DNA of 63,245 nt from an uncultured bacterium (GTDB taxonomy: Bacteria; Hydrogenedentota; Hydrogenedentia; Hydrogenedentales; Hydrogenedentaceae): NCBI GenBank assembly GCA_937124615.1, contig CAKZKR010000014.1, forward strand, positions 1 through 63,245, written 5' to 3'. Below the pieces are notes generated by a model. It made no database searches. It saw only the letters and a program-made list of their open reading frames with translations, and was not told where the DNA came from. Of the stretch, positions 8,268 to 17,222 are shown piece by piece. Position 1 is the first letter of the stretch, and each line of letters opens with the position of its first letter. A program made the position numbers and the translations under genes.

Positions 8268-10103
8268 ATGTGTGGAATTGTAGGTTATATAGGTCCTAAA
8301 AATGCGATAGAGATTATTCTTTCTGGTCTTCATCGATTAGAGTATCGTGGATATGATTCAGCAGGTGTTGCTGTAGTAAACAATAATGGTTTGGAATTTT
8401 TAAAGAGCGTAGGAAAACTAAAAGTTCTCGATGCTAAATTGGAGCAACATCCGATACAGGGGCCATTAGGAATTGGTCATACTCGTTGGGCCACTCATGG
8501 GGAACCTTCAGAAGTTAATTCTCATCCTCATTTTGATATGAATATGGAAATAGCGGTAGTGCACAACGGTATTATTGAGAATTTCCATGAGCTTCGGGAA
8601 CAACTTAAAGAAGAAGGTGTAACATTTAGAAGTCAAACAGACACGGAAACAATAGTCCATTTGGTAAGAAAATATTATGATGGAGATTTATTCAAGGCTG
8701 TTCAACGGGCCCTTAAAGATTTAAGAGGTGCGTATGCTATTGGTGTGATATGCAAAAACAACCCCGATGTATTGGTAGCAGCAAGGAATGGGAGTCCTCT
8801 TATTGTAGGTATTGGGGACGGTGAAGGTTATATAGCATCTGATGTTCCTGCTATTATGAAATATACAAGAAAGGTGATATATATTGACAATGGACATGTT
8901 TGTGAGATCAAGAGAGATACCATTTGTATTGAAGATGTTGATGGAAATTCTATTCCTGTTCATGTCCACAATGTTGAGTGGGATGATTCTGCCGCAGAAA
9001 AAGAGGGTTATCCTCATTTTATGTTGAAAGAAATCTTTCAGCAAGCAGAGGTTCTTCAAAGTACCCTTCGTGGACGAGTTGAAGAAGGTTCAGATAAGGT
9101 CCAGTTAAGGGATATGAACATTTCCGAAGAAGAATTGAAAGCCTGTCAGAAGATTTATGTTGTTGCTTGTGGTACGGCCTGGCATGCAGGAATGGTAGGC
9201 AAATATTTGATAGAAAAATTTGCTCGCGTTCCAGTCGAATTAGACCTGGCTTCAGAGTTTCGTTATAGGGACCCTATTATTCCACCTAATACTATATTAA
9301 TTGCGGTGTCTCAGTCTGGAGAGACTGCGGACACATTAGAAGCCATTCGTATTGCGAAAAGTCGTGGTGCTAAAGTTGCTTCTATTGTTAATGTTGTTGG
9401 TTCAAGTGTAGCAAGAGAATCTCATGGTGTTATTTATCAGCAAGCCGGGCCTGAGATTGGCGTGGCTTCTACAAAAGCGTATACATCGCAATGTATGGCC
9501 TTTGCTTTATTTACAATATGGTTAGGACAGATTCGTGGCACGCTCACAAAACAGCAAGCCCGAGAAATGATAGAACAGTTAAGGACCATTCCTGCAAAGG
9601 TAGATTATATATTGAAAAATCATGATAAAGTAAAGGAGCTGGCCAACCGACCGGAATATAAGGATGCGGAAAGCTGTTTTTATCTGGGAAGAAATTTTAA
9701 TTTTCCCAGTGCATTAGAAGGTGCCTTAAAATTAAAGGAGATTAGTTATATTCATGCAGAAGGGTATGCTGCAGGGGAAATGAAACATGGACCTATAGCC
9801 CTTGTGACAGAAACTTTTCCTGTTATTTGTATTTCAGTAAAAGGTGATACTTATGAGAAAATGGTTTCAAATATCCAAGAAATTAAGGCTCGGCGCGGAC
9901 TTGTTATTAGTGTAGCAACAGAGGGAGACGATGATATAGCAACCCATAGCCGTGATGTGATTTATGTGCCGGATTGTTATGAGCCGTTTAGCCCGATTGT
10001 GGTCGCGGTTCCATTACAACTTTTTGCCTATTATATTGCGGTAAATCGTGGGTGTGATGTTGACCAACCCAGAAATTTGGCCAAAAGCGTTACGGTTGAA
10101 TAG
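8268..10103 (+). CDS. glmS: Glutamine-fructose-6-phosphate aminotransferase (isomerizing)
   Basis: A 611-residue enzyme making glucosamine 6-phosphate from fructose 6-phosphate and glutamine, the entry step to peptidoglycan and lipid A amino sugars. Seen: the catalytic N-terminal Cys2 (CGIVGYIG), GYDSAG, the glutaminase motif HTRWATHG, two SIS sugar-isomerase domains (SQSGETADT in the first, FYLGRNFNFPSALEGALKLKE in the second), and the C-terminal QPRNLAKSVTVE. Full length and ordinary. The start has a GAAAGGA ribosome site. The 90-base upstream gap is too short for, and does not resemble, the glmS ribozyme. A strong hairpin terminator follows the stop. Confidence 0.97.
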   Translation: MCGIVGYIGPKNAIEIILSGLHRLEYRGYDSAGVAVVNNNGLEFLKSVGKLKVLDAKLEQHPIQGPLGIGHTRWATHGEPSEVNSHPHFDMNMEIAVVHNGIIENFHELREQLKEEGVTFRSQTDTETIVHLVRKYYDGDLFKAVQRALKDLRGAYAIGVICKNNPDVLVAARNGSPLIVGIGDGEGYIASDVPAIMKYTRKVIYIDNGHVCEIKRDTICIEDVDGNSIPVHVHNVEWDDSAAEKEGYPHFMLKEIFQQAEVLQSTLRGRVEEGSDKVQLRDMNISEEELKACQKIYVVACGTAWHAGMVGKYLIEKFARVPVELDLASEFRYRDPIIPPNTILIAVSQSGETADTLEAIRIAKSRGAKVASIVNVVGSSVARESHGVIYQQAGPEIGVASTKAYTSQCMAFALFTIWLGQIRGTLTKQQAREMIEQLRTIPAKVDYILKNHDKVKELANRPEYKDAESCFYLGRNFNFPSALEGALKLKEISYIHAEGYAAGEMKHGPIALVTETFPVICISVKGDTYEKMVSNIQEIKARRGLVISVATEGDDDIATHSRDVIYVPDCYEPFSPIVVAVPLQLFAYYIAVNRGCDVDQPRNLAKSVTVE

Positions 10104-10120
10104 AAAATATAAAAGAATAA

Positions 10121-10159
10121 AAAAAACGGGCAAATTAAAAGATATTTGCCCGTTTTTTT
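10121..10159. terminator. Bidirectional intrinsic terminator between glmS and sahH
   Basis: A perfect inverted repeat: the arm at 10121-10134 (AAAAAACGGGCAAA) pairs with 10145-10158, with a 10-base loop. The G+C core CGGGCAAA / TTTGCCCG is flanked by a run of T on each strand. The symmetry allows it to end transcripts from glmS (plus) and from the convergent sahH operon (minus). Confidence 0.9.
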
Positions 10160-10173
10160 ATAAGGAATAATAA

Positions 10174-11631
10174 TTAATAACGATAATGGTCGGGTTTATA
10201 AGGGCCGTCAATTGGGACTCCGATATAATCAGCCTGTTTCTGTGTTAATCGATCTAATTTTATGCCTAACTTTTCGAGATGTAGTCGTGCTACTTCTTCA
10301 TCTAATTTTTTTGGTAGTGTATAAACTTTCCCTTTTTCATATTTTTCGGGTTCGGTAAAAAGAGCAATCTGAGCGAGGGTTTGGTTTGTAAAGGAATTTG
10401 ACATAACAAAAGAGGGATGACCTGTCGCACAACCAAGATTAACCAACCTCCCTCGTGCAAGTAAGATGATTTCTTTACCATCCGGAAAGATAAATTTATC
10501 GACCTGAGGTTTAATATTTTCTTCTCGTATTTTTTCTTGTTTTTCCAGCCAATCCACATCGATTTCTGCATCAAAATGACCGATATTACACAATATAGCA
10601 CGGTGCTTCATTTTGAGCATGTGTTCTCCACGAATAACATCACAACATCCTGTTGCTGTTACGAATATATCCCCTATTGGGGCTGCATCCTCCATTTTCA
10701 TGACTTCATAACCTTCCATGGCCGCCTGTAAAGCACAAATAGGATCTATTTCCGTAATGATTACACGGGCACCCAATCCCCGCATTGCCTGGGCACAACC
10801 TTTACCGACATCGCCGTAACCAGCCACAACGACCGTTTTGCCGGCGATCATGACATCCGTTGCTCTTTTAATACCATCGCCGAGTGATTCACGACAACCA
10901 TAAAGGTTGTCAAATTTAGATTTAGTAACGGAGTCATTAACATTCATAGCACGTGTAAGAAGTTTGCCTTCTTTCATCATTTGATAGAGGCGGTGGACAC
11001 CTGTAGTTGTTTCTTCAGAAACACCAATCCAGTTTTGAACTGTGCGATGCCATCGTTCAGGGTCTTCCTGATATATTTGTTGGAGAAGACTATCTATAAT
11101 TTGTAATTCCTTGTGGCCATCACTTATAGGAGGAAGTTTTCCATTTTTAAGTACATATTCCTCAAATTCATAGCCACGATGTATAAGAAGCGTAGCATCA
11201 CCTCCATCATCAACTATCATATTAGGTGTCTCTCTGTGAGGGAAGCACATTGCCTGGTAGGTGCACCACCAATATTCTTCCAGAGATTCTCCTTTCCATG
11301 CAAAAACAGGGGTTCCTGTCGACACAATTGCTGCTGCGGCCTGGTCTTGTGTAGAGAAAATATTGCAAGATGCCCAACGCACATCGGCTCCTAATATCTT
11401 AAGTGTTTCTATTAACACTGCAGTTTCAATAGTCATGTGAAGGGAACCCATAATACGGGCACCTTTCAAGGGTTGTTTTGTAGCATATCTTTCACGAAGG
11501 GCCATCAGACCGGGCATTTCATGTTCTGCTAGTTCTATTTCTTTTCTGCCTAATTCTGCCAGTTTTATATCTTTAATTTTGTAGGGCAGACCGGAATGAA
11601 TTTTTGGGAAAGTGATTGAAGCAACAGCCAT
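10174..11631 (-). CDS. ahcY: S-adenosyl-L-homocysteine hydrolase (adenosylhomocysteinase)
   Basis: A 485-residue NAD-dependent enzyme that hydrolyses S-adenosylhomocysteine to adenosine and homocysteine, relieving product inhibition of methyltransferases. Seen: [11 protein letters not shown]-type N-terminus ([17 protein letters not shown]), [14 protein letters not shown], the NAD-binding [22 protein letters not shown], the [10 protein letters not shown] segment and the diagnostic C-terminus PYKPDHYRY. The start is set by an AAGGAG ribosome site eight bases before ATG 11631. It is the last gene of a minus-strand run thiG-thiH-ADP-ribosylglycohydrolase-ahcY and ends at the shared terminator. 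It would feed homocysteine to the methyltransferase encoded at 5413-6303. Confidence 0.96.
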   Translation of the reverse strand: MAVASITFPKIHSGLPYKIKDIKLAELGRKEIELAEHEMPGLMALRERYATKQPLKGARIMGSLHMTIETAVLIETLKILGADVRWASCNIFSTQDQAAAAIVSTGTPVFAWKGESLEEYWWCTYQAMCFPHRETPNMIVDDGGDATLLIHRGYEFEEYVLKNGKLPPISDGHKELQIIDSLLQQIYQEDPERWHRTVQNWIGVSEETTTGVHRLYQMMKEGKLLTRAMNVNDSVTKSKFDNLYGCRESLGDGIKRATDVMIAGKTVVVAGYGDVGKGCAQAMRGLGARVIITEIDPICALQAAMEGYEVMKMEDAAPIGDIFVTATGCCDVIRGEHMLKMKHRAILCNIGHFDAEIDVDWLEKQEKIREENIKPQVDKFIFPDGKEIILLARGRLVNLGCATGHPSFVMSNSFTNQTLAQIALFTEPEKYEKGKVYTLPKKLDEEVARLHLEKLGIKLDRLTQKQADYIGVPIDGPYKPDHYRY

Positions 11632-11725
11632 ATTTAAAACTCCTTTTTTATAGAAGGAACCTTCTTCGGTTCTATTATTTTGTTATGTATTTTAAACGAT
11701 TTGTGGTAGTCCTTTCATGTTTAGA

Positions 11726-13321
11726 TTATTGGAATACAATATTTCCAAAACCAACTATTGCTATATCATTGTTTTCAGTTGGAAGTATTTCAATGGTTAT
11801 TGTAGGTAGTGTTCCAGACCATTTCTCTATATTGAACGATATCTTTGTCCATTGAGTATCTGTAATGGTTTGTTCCTGAACAACATGATAATCAACTCTA
11901 ATTCGGAGCAGGGAAGGTTTGTTATTAATAGAACAAGTTTCTATTAGCAGTTGTTTGGCATTGATTGGGGTTTCTGAGTAATACTCAATAAGTGCAGGAA
12001 TACCTCCCTCAGGAGGAGTTATTATGAGTATATTATCACGGTCAAATTTGTTTGGAAATACACCTGTATCATTTGATTTTTTGCATGATTTTACTTTCCA
12101 TAAGGGGTTCCATTTAGATACGATTTCTTTCGGGATTGGAGGTAAGAATATCTCATGCTTATTTTTCCATTGTTCTAATGTTGGAGGAGGTGAGGCTTCC
12201 TGTATGGGTATTTTATAAATACCATTTTCAATAGTTCCACCGGCCCTTTTAATAACTTGTTCGGTAACACGAACAGATGCATCTATTAGTGTATTCCAGG
12301 AATAGTTGGTAAAGATAAATTTTTTATCGGCAATATTCGGAAGATAATCTTTCCATGAGGGTTCTAATGCAGAAAAACCTTTCATACAGCAGAGGATACC
12401 TCCTGCAGATGAAGGGTTACAGTCGGCATCCTGGCCGCATCTTGTAGAAATTTCTAATGTTTTTTTCAGGTCTCCTTTTCCATAAAGTAAGCCAATGGCA
12501 ACATAAGCACCATTGATTTTTGCGTCGATATTTACAAGGTTGCCAGGTTCACAGTCAATATCATCCTGCCATTTATGTTCGATAAATTTCCATGTTTCAA
12601 GCCAGTCATCAGGATGTTTGTGATATGATGCTATTACATCCTCTATACATTTCCGATAATTGCTCTCGGGAGGAAGACAGGAGAGTCCCAAATGAACAAT
12701 TTTCTCGATATCATCCTCAATAAAAAATGCGGATGAATACATTCCTGCAATAAAATAACCGGCATAAAGTCCATCGCCATAATTCATAATAGACCCAAAC
12801 ACTTCACCTAATTGTTGCATTTCTTTGAATAGACCAGGTGTTATAATTCCAAACAGGTCGCTTTCAATTTGGAAATCAATATCATCTGCATGAGGATTAA
12901 ATCGGGGATGTCCGGATAGTGGAGGCATAATTCCATTACGGACATTATTTCTACCCGCCTTGTTTGCATGCCATAAAGGATATTTGGAATCTGCAAATGT
13001 CTTACCTGCTTGTTCAAAGGAGATGTTAATTCCATGTTTTTCGATGGCTTCCAGGAAAGTCATTTCTACATACAAATCGTCTTGTTCAAACGAACGTTTT
13101 AATGCTTCTGAGGTCCACTCGTCTAAAGGCTCAAGGATAGGGATACCATTTGAGCGAAATTCATATTTATCACCAAAGGTAACACCTATCATTTGTCCTA
13201 ACCATGCTCCCTTACATTTATCAATGTACTTTTCTTTTGGGAGTTCTTTGAACTCTATTGTTTGTGCACTCGTCGTATATGATAAAAGGATAAGGATAAA
13301 AAGGATAGGGTAATTTTTCAT
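11726..13321 (-). CDS. Secreted ADP-ribosylglycohydrolase-family protein with C-terminal beta domain
   Basis: About 531 residues. A signal peptide (MKNYPILFILILLSYTTSAQ) is followed by an all-helical ADP-ribosylglycohydrolase fold. Metal-site motifs are recognisable but variant: GAWLGQMIGVTFGD near the start, EQDDLYVEM where TDDT is usual, HADDIDFQ, and RCGQDADCNPSSAGG in place of GxDxDT. The last ~130 residues look like a beta-sandwich accessory domain. ATG 13321 is preferred over 13339 because an AGGAAAG site precedes it by about 6 bases and it gives a clean signal peptide. A secreted member probably acts on an ADP-ribose-like or other glycoside outside the cytoplasm; the substrate is unknown. 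It sits between thiH and ahcY on the same strand. Confidence 0.75.
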   Translation of the reverse strand: MKNYPILFILILLSYTTSAQTIEFKELPKEKYIDKCKGAWLGQMIGVTFGDKYEFRSNGIPILEPLDEWTSEALKRSFEQDDLYVEMTFLEAIEKHGINISFEQAGKTFADSKYPLWHANKAGRNNVRNGIMPPLSGHPRFNPHADDIDFQIESDLFGIITPGLFKEMQQLGEVFGSIMNYGDGLYAGYFIAGMYSSAFFIEDDIEKIVHLGLSCLPPESNYRKCIEDVIASYHKHPDDWLETWKFIEHKWQDDIDCEPGNLVNIDAKINGAYVAIGLLYGKGDLKKTLEISTRCGQDADCNPSSAGGILCCMKGFSALEPSWKDYLPNIADKKFIFTNYSWNTLIDASVRVTEQVIKRAGGTIENGIYKIPIQEASPPPTLEQWKNKHEIFLPPIPKEIVSKWNPLWKVKSCKKSNDTGVFPNKFDRDNILIITPPEGGIPALIEYYSETPINAKQLLIETCSINNKPSLLRIRVDYHVVQEQTITDTQWTKISFNIEKWSGTLPTITIEILPTENNDIAIVGFGNIVFQ

Positions 13322-13346
13322 TTTTGACTTTCCTAACATTTTGTTT

Positions 13347-14501
13347 TTAGTATGATTCTATAAAGCCAGGGTCAAAGTCAATCCAGACTGGGTCATAACC
13401 TTTATTTTTGATTGCTTCTACAAATTCTTCTATGGTTCTATGGTCATCTATTTCAAATTGTTCCAGAACGGGCCTTTGAGTATCTGTTGTTTTGTGGAAT
13501 ACTTTGTAACCACCGGGACGAGTAGAGGAACCAGCACTCATAGAAGTAATTCCTAATGGTATTAAATGGTCACGTACCTCTGCACTTTCTCGTGTGCTTA
13601 AATTAAAGGGAGAATGGGGAAGAAATAGTCTCATAGCGGTAATAATTTGTACAAGTTCCTCAAGACAAACCAGATAGGGAATTTGAAATCGAGAAGGGGT
13701 ATGTTTAAGTCTTGGAAAAGAAAGAGATATGACACTCTTCCAGCAAGTATTTTCTAAATATTTTGCATGTAAAGCAAGCCAAACGATATCAAAACGCCAG
13801 TTACTTAGTCCTAATAAAACACCACAGGTAAGTTTACGAATGCCGGCCCTACCGGCTCTTTCTAATGCGTTGAGACGATAGAGGTAATCTTTTTTCTTCC
13901 CGGAGAGATGGACTTTATCGTAAATGTTTTTATCATAAGTTTCCATGTAGAGAGTAACACCTTCTGTCCCTGCGTCTACCAGTTGTTTGTATTGTTTTTC
14001 ATCCATAGAATATACTTCAACATTGACAGACTTAAAGTATTCTTTCGCAATGACTACTGATTGAGATATGTAGTCTACGGGGACTATTTTTGGGGCATCA
14101 CCTGTGAGTAGCAGAACTGTTTGAATACCCTTTTTTGATAATTCGGCACATTCTGCCCGTATTTGTTCCTCTGTTAATGTAACTCGTTTTTCGCGAATTC
14201 CAGAGTGAGAAGCAAAAAAACAATACAAGCAATCTGAGGCGCAGAGGTTGGATAGATAAATAGGAGTATATAGTGATATTGTTCTACCAAAATGCCAGCG
14301 TGTTATTCTGTTTGCCTTCTGTGCCATTTTTTCAAGGAAAGGAACTGCTTTGGGTGAAAGGAGTGCAATTAAGTCTTCTACAGAAAGGGAATCTTTTATC
14401 AAAGCATGTAAAACTTTGTCCTCATTAATTCCTTCGTATAGTTCTTGTATGAGTTCGGCATTCCATTTGTCAAGGATTTCAGAGAAAGAATAAGGTTTCA
14501 T
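13347..14501 (-). CDS. thiH: 2-iminoacetate synthase ThiH (radical SAM tyrosine lyase)
   Basis: A 384-residue radical SAM enzyme that cleaves tyrosine to dehydroglycine and p-cresol for the thiazole of thiamine, the anaerobic alternative to glycine oxidase. Seen: the cluster motif CASDCLYCFF (Cys-x3-Cys-x2-Cys), ISLYTPIYLSNLC before it, LLLTGDAP, and the C-terminal SMSAGSSTRPGGY followed by QFEIDDHRT, all characteristic of ThiH rather than biotin synthase. It follows thiG by 16 bases on the same strand, so the two form a thiGH operon. thiS and thiF are not in the window. Confidence 0.93.
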   Translation of the reverse strand: MKPYSFSEILDKWNAELIQELYEGINEDKVLHALIKDSLSVEDLIALLSPKAVPFLEKMAQKANRITRWHFGRTISLYTPIYLSNLCASDCLYCFFASHSGIREKRVTLTEEQIRAECAELSKKGIQTVLLLTGDAPKIVPVDYISQSVVIAKEYFKSVNVEVYSMDEKQYKQLVDAGTEGVTLYMETYDKNIYDKVHLSGKKKDYLYRLNALERAGRAGIRKLTCGVLLGLSNWRFDIVWLALHAKYLENTCWKSVISLSFPRLKHTPSRFQIPYLVCLEELVQIITAMRLFLPHSPFNLSTRESAEVRDHLIPLGITSMSAGSSTRPGGYKVFHKTTDTQRPVLEQFEIDDHRTIEEFVEAIKNKGYDPVWIDFDPGFIESY

Positions 14502-14517
14502 ATTTTTATCTTGGTAT

Positions 14518-15336
14518 TTATTGTTTTTTTGAATTGAACAAAAAACCAGTTAGTGGGGAAGATGCTTCTGCGGTTTCGCGTTGAGGTCCTAAGCCGGCAC
14601 GAAATGCCAATCGACCTGCTTCTGTGGCTAAACGGAAAGCCATTGCCATTTCTTCATGGTTTTGAGCGTCTGCGAGGGCCGTATTGACAAGAACAGCGTC
14701 TGCTCCCATCTCCATTGCCTCTGCAGAATGGGATGGGGCTCCTAATCCCGCGTCAACAACAACGGGGACATTGGCTTGTTCTATGATAATTTTTATTAAT
14801 TCCTTAGTTTTTAATCCTTTATTACTGCCAATGGGAGCACCTAATGGCATTACAGTTGCTGTTCCTAATTCTTCTAATCTCTTTGCTAATATGGGGTCTG
14901 CCTGGATGTAAGGAAGAACGGTAAAACCATCTTTTATTAATAGTTCAGCCGCTTTTAATGTTTCGATGGGGTCTGGAAGTAAATATCTTGGTTCTGGTGT
15001 AAGTTCTAACTTTATCCACGGTTCTAATCCTGCGGCACGGGCGATACGGGCCAATTTTAAGGCTTCTTCAGCAGTTTTTGCACCACTGGTGTTTGGTAAA
15101 ATCAGGACTTCTTTGGGGTTGAGAACGGATAGGATGCTATCATTCTCTGGTTTTTTTATGTCAACTCTTCTCAATGCTACTGTTACAATCTCTGTTCCAG
15201 AAGCCTTGATTGTTTTGCATAATGCTTCTGCAGAGGGGAATTTTCCTGTGCCAACTAAGAGACGGGATTTAAATTTTCTTCCTGCAATAATAAGAGGATC
15301 GTTGTTATATAAATATTTATTGTTTGTGTCTTTCAT
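14518..15336 (-). CDS. thiG: Thiazole synthase ThiG
   Basis: A 272-residue TIM-barrel enzyme that builds thiazole phosphate from deoxyxylulose 5-phosphate, dehydroglycine and ThiS thiocarboxylate. Seen: RLLVGTGKF, the [11 protein letters not shown] block, [14 protein letters not shown], the active-site lysine in [19 protein letters not shown], and the phosphate-binding [24 protein letters not shown] region. Slightly longer at both ends than the 255-residue norm. It is the first gene of the thiGH operon. The 104-base upstream region is too short for and lacks the conserved CUGAGA/ACCUGA blocks of a TPP riboswitch. Confidence 0.95.
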   Translation of the reverse strand: MKDTNNKYLYNNDPLIIAGRKFKSRLLVGTGKFPSAEALCKTIKASGTEIVTVALRRVDIKKPENDSILSVLNPKEVLILPNTSGAKTAEEALKLARIARAAGLEPWIKLELTPEPRYLLPDPIETLKAAELLIKDGFTVLPYIQADPILAKRLEELGTATVMPLGAPIGSNKGLKTKELIKIIIEQANVPVVVDAGLGAPSHSAEAMEMGADAVLVNTALADAQNHEEMAMAFRLATEAGRLAFRAGLGPQRETAEASSPLTGFLFNSKKQ

Positions 15337-15440
15337 TAGATGTGCCTTATGGAAATAGTATTGTATTATAACAAGGATAAACTTAATATAATTTCGGTTG
15401 GTTTATATATTTTACCAAAAATGGAAGTATTGAAAAAGGT

Positions 15441-17192
15441 TTAATTATCAGGAAGATTTAAATAAGAACCTTCTTCACTGGGTTTTATTTCTATCCATGC
15501 TTTTTTGGGGTCAAATTTAGGCAATTTCCAAAGCAGTTCAGGAGTAATATCCTGTGCATAAATAGGACTGGTCATTGCATATACTTCAACATCGCCGAAT
15601 CCTTTTGTGTTTTCGGGGGGACCGATAACCCGAAGACGATAGGCCCCACTTCGGTTAGGTTTGTCTGTAAAACGAACAGTAAAATTATCGCTTTCTATTA
15701 TCTTCGCAACAATAGGTCTTCCATTAAATAAAACCTCTAATTTTTTACCTTTTGCATTCATTGCGATAGCCTCGAAACGGATGTCTATCCCTAATGGGAC
15801 AATACCTCCGATATTCACATCGATTTTATTGTCTGCCAAAGAATCCGCCATAAAACTTAATTTAGGTCCATTGATACCCGAGGAAATATAAGTTCTTCCC
15901 AATCGGAGTCCTTCAAGAATTGCTCCTAATGATTTATTCTCTGCACGAACATAAGTTATGGGTTTTCCTAATGGAACGGAAGGACTTGAGGAATGGCTGC
16001 CTGCAATTCCACAGACCATAGCACCCCTTGCAATTTCGTAATCCCAGAAACGAGTTGATTGAGAATTGGCGGAAATAGAGGCTATTTTTGATTCGTTTAC
16101 TGCGGCAGCGAGAGAGTAAACGAATTTCCCATCTTTTTTTTCTTTGACCCATTCATCCAATTTATCCATTGTGAGGGGCGGAATGGATCTCCATTCTCTG
16201 CACCATACTTGAATTGCATTTACATAACTTAACCCCCATCGCCAAAATCCTGTTGGAAAGCATGGATGGGCAATCGCAAAAATACCTCCCTGAGCCTGAA
16301 CTCTGAGACATTCTGCCTGTGCTTCTGGAATAGTGGTTGGAGTATCCAGAGGGGTTAGAGGACAGTAGACGAGGGCATATCCCATATTGTCATTTCCCCA
16401 TTTCATTGCCGGTATGAGAACAAGTTTGTCAGAATGATATTCAGGGTCTTCAATAGATTTTAATGTGTTAATATCAGTTATAGCGAGAAAATCCAGGCCT
16501 TCTTTTTCTGCTCTATTTATTAATTCTCCAATGGTTTCGTTGCCAATACTGTATTTGGAAAAACAACATAATTCTCCTTTATACCACCCAGATTTGTTTA
16601 CTATTACTTTATTTTTTACAGGGATTGTCTTTTTACCGGGGATATCCAGAGGATTATAAGGATCGGTTCCGGATTCTATTTCAACCCTATCCAATACAAG
16701 GTCATGGTCACTATCAAAATCTCTCAGGACAAGAGGGCCGGTAGTTCCTTCCAAAAGAGTTAGGGGTAGAAATATAGGTGTGTTTTCTTTAATGGTAATA
16801 TCTTTGATTTGCACCATTACGGGAACGCCATTGTCATAAGCGAATATATATGCTCTAAAATCTCCAATGGGTACTTTTTGTTCTCCTTTTCCTTCTGGGA
16901 AATCAAAACGATATCTTTTGCCATCTTCTATGTTTAATAAATCAACCCGAGCACCCCAGTATTTACCTACGACATCGGTTACATCTATATCTAATATTCC
17001 CTTCGGTCCGGCATATTCGCTATATTGTTGGTTTTCATATTGGTTAATGGAAGGGGTTTGTTGTTTGAGTTGTTGTGAAGAAGTTTTTTTAGGGGTTGCT
17101 TTCTTTTTTGCGTGTGTATTATCTACAATTAAAAATAGGTTTAACACTAAAAAGAGAGTAAAACAAAACTTTATTGTTTTGGGTCGCACCAT
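15441..17192 (-). CDS. Secreted CehA/McbA-like PHP-domain protein with degenerate metal site
   Basis: 583 residues with a signal peptide (to about residue 28, DNTHA-KK), a Q/T/K-rich linker, an N-terminal beta domain (about 60-190) and a PHP-type metallohydrolase-like domain from about 195. The alignment to CehA-like proteins is clear (GWYKGEL..., GLDFLAITDINT, GGIFAIAHP, AGSHSSS). However, the expected His-x-His of the first motif reads Cys-x-Ser and TDHN reads TDIN. GYALV stands where the family has GHxxV, and PAMKW where it has PGxE. Only the later AHP and GSH histidines remain, so catalysis as a metallophosphoesterase is doubtful. The gene lies 31 bases downstream of the outer-membrane barrel gene on the same strand and is likely co-expressed with it. 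Confidence 0.7.
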   Translation of the reverse strand: MVRPKTIKFCFTLFLVLNLFLIVDNTHAKKKATPKKTSSQQLKQQTPSINQYENQQYSEYAGPKGILDIDVTDVVGKYWGARVDLLNIEDGKRYRFDFPEGKGEQKVPIGDFRAYIFAYDNGVPVMVQIKDITIKENTPIFLPLTLLEGTTGPLVLRDFDSDHDLVLDRVEIESGTDPYNPLDIPGKKTIPVKNKVIVNKSGWYKGELCCFSKYSIGNETIGELINRAEKEGLDFLAITDINTLKSIEDPEYHSDKLVLIPAMKWGNDNMGYALVYCPLTPLDTPTTIPEAQAECLRVQAQGGIFAIAHPCFPTGFWRWGLSYVNAIQVWCREWRSIPPLTMDKLDEWVKEKKDGKFVYSLAAAVNESKIASISANSQSTRFWDYEIARGAMVCGIAGSHSSSPSVPLGKPITYVRAENKSLGAILEGLRLGRTYISSGINGPKLSFMADSLADNKIDVNIGGIVPLGIDIRFEAIAMNAKGKKLEVLFNGRPIVAKIIESDNFTVRFTDKPNRSGAYRLRVIGPPENTKGFGDVEVYAMTSPIYAQDITPELLWKLPKFDPKKAWIEIKPSEEGSYLNLPDN

Positions 17193-17222
17193 TATACAAA
17201 GTCCTATATAGTGTTTTTGTAA

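Noticed and set aside
11645-11680. Small hairpin upstream of ahcY (GAACC/GGTTC around 11660)
   Set aside because: Only five base pairs with no T-run in the ahcY direction; it does not resemble an SAH or SAM riboswitch.
15337-15440. Possible TPP riboswitch before thiG (and before thiC at 54059-54122)
   Set aside because: Both gaps are short and lack the conserved CUGAGA and ACCUGA blocks.
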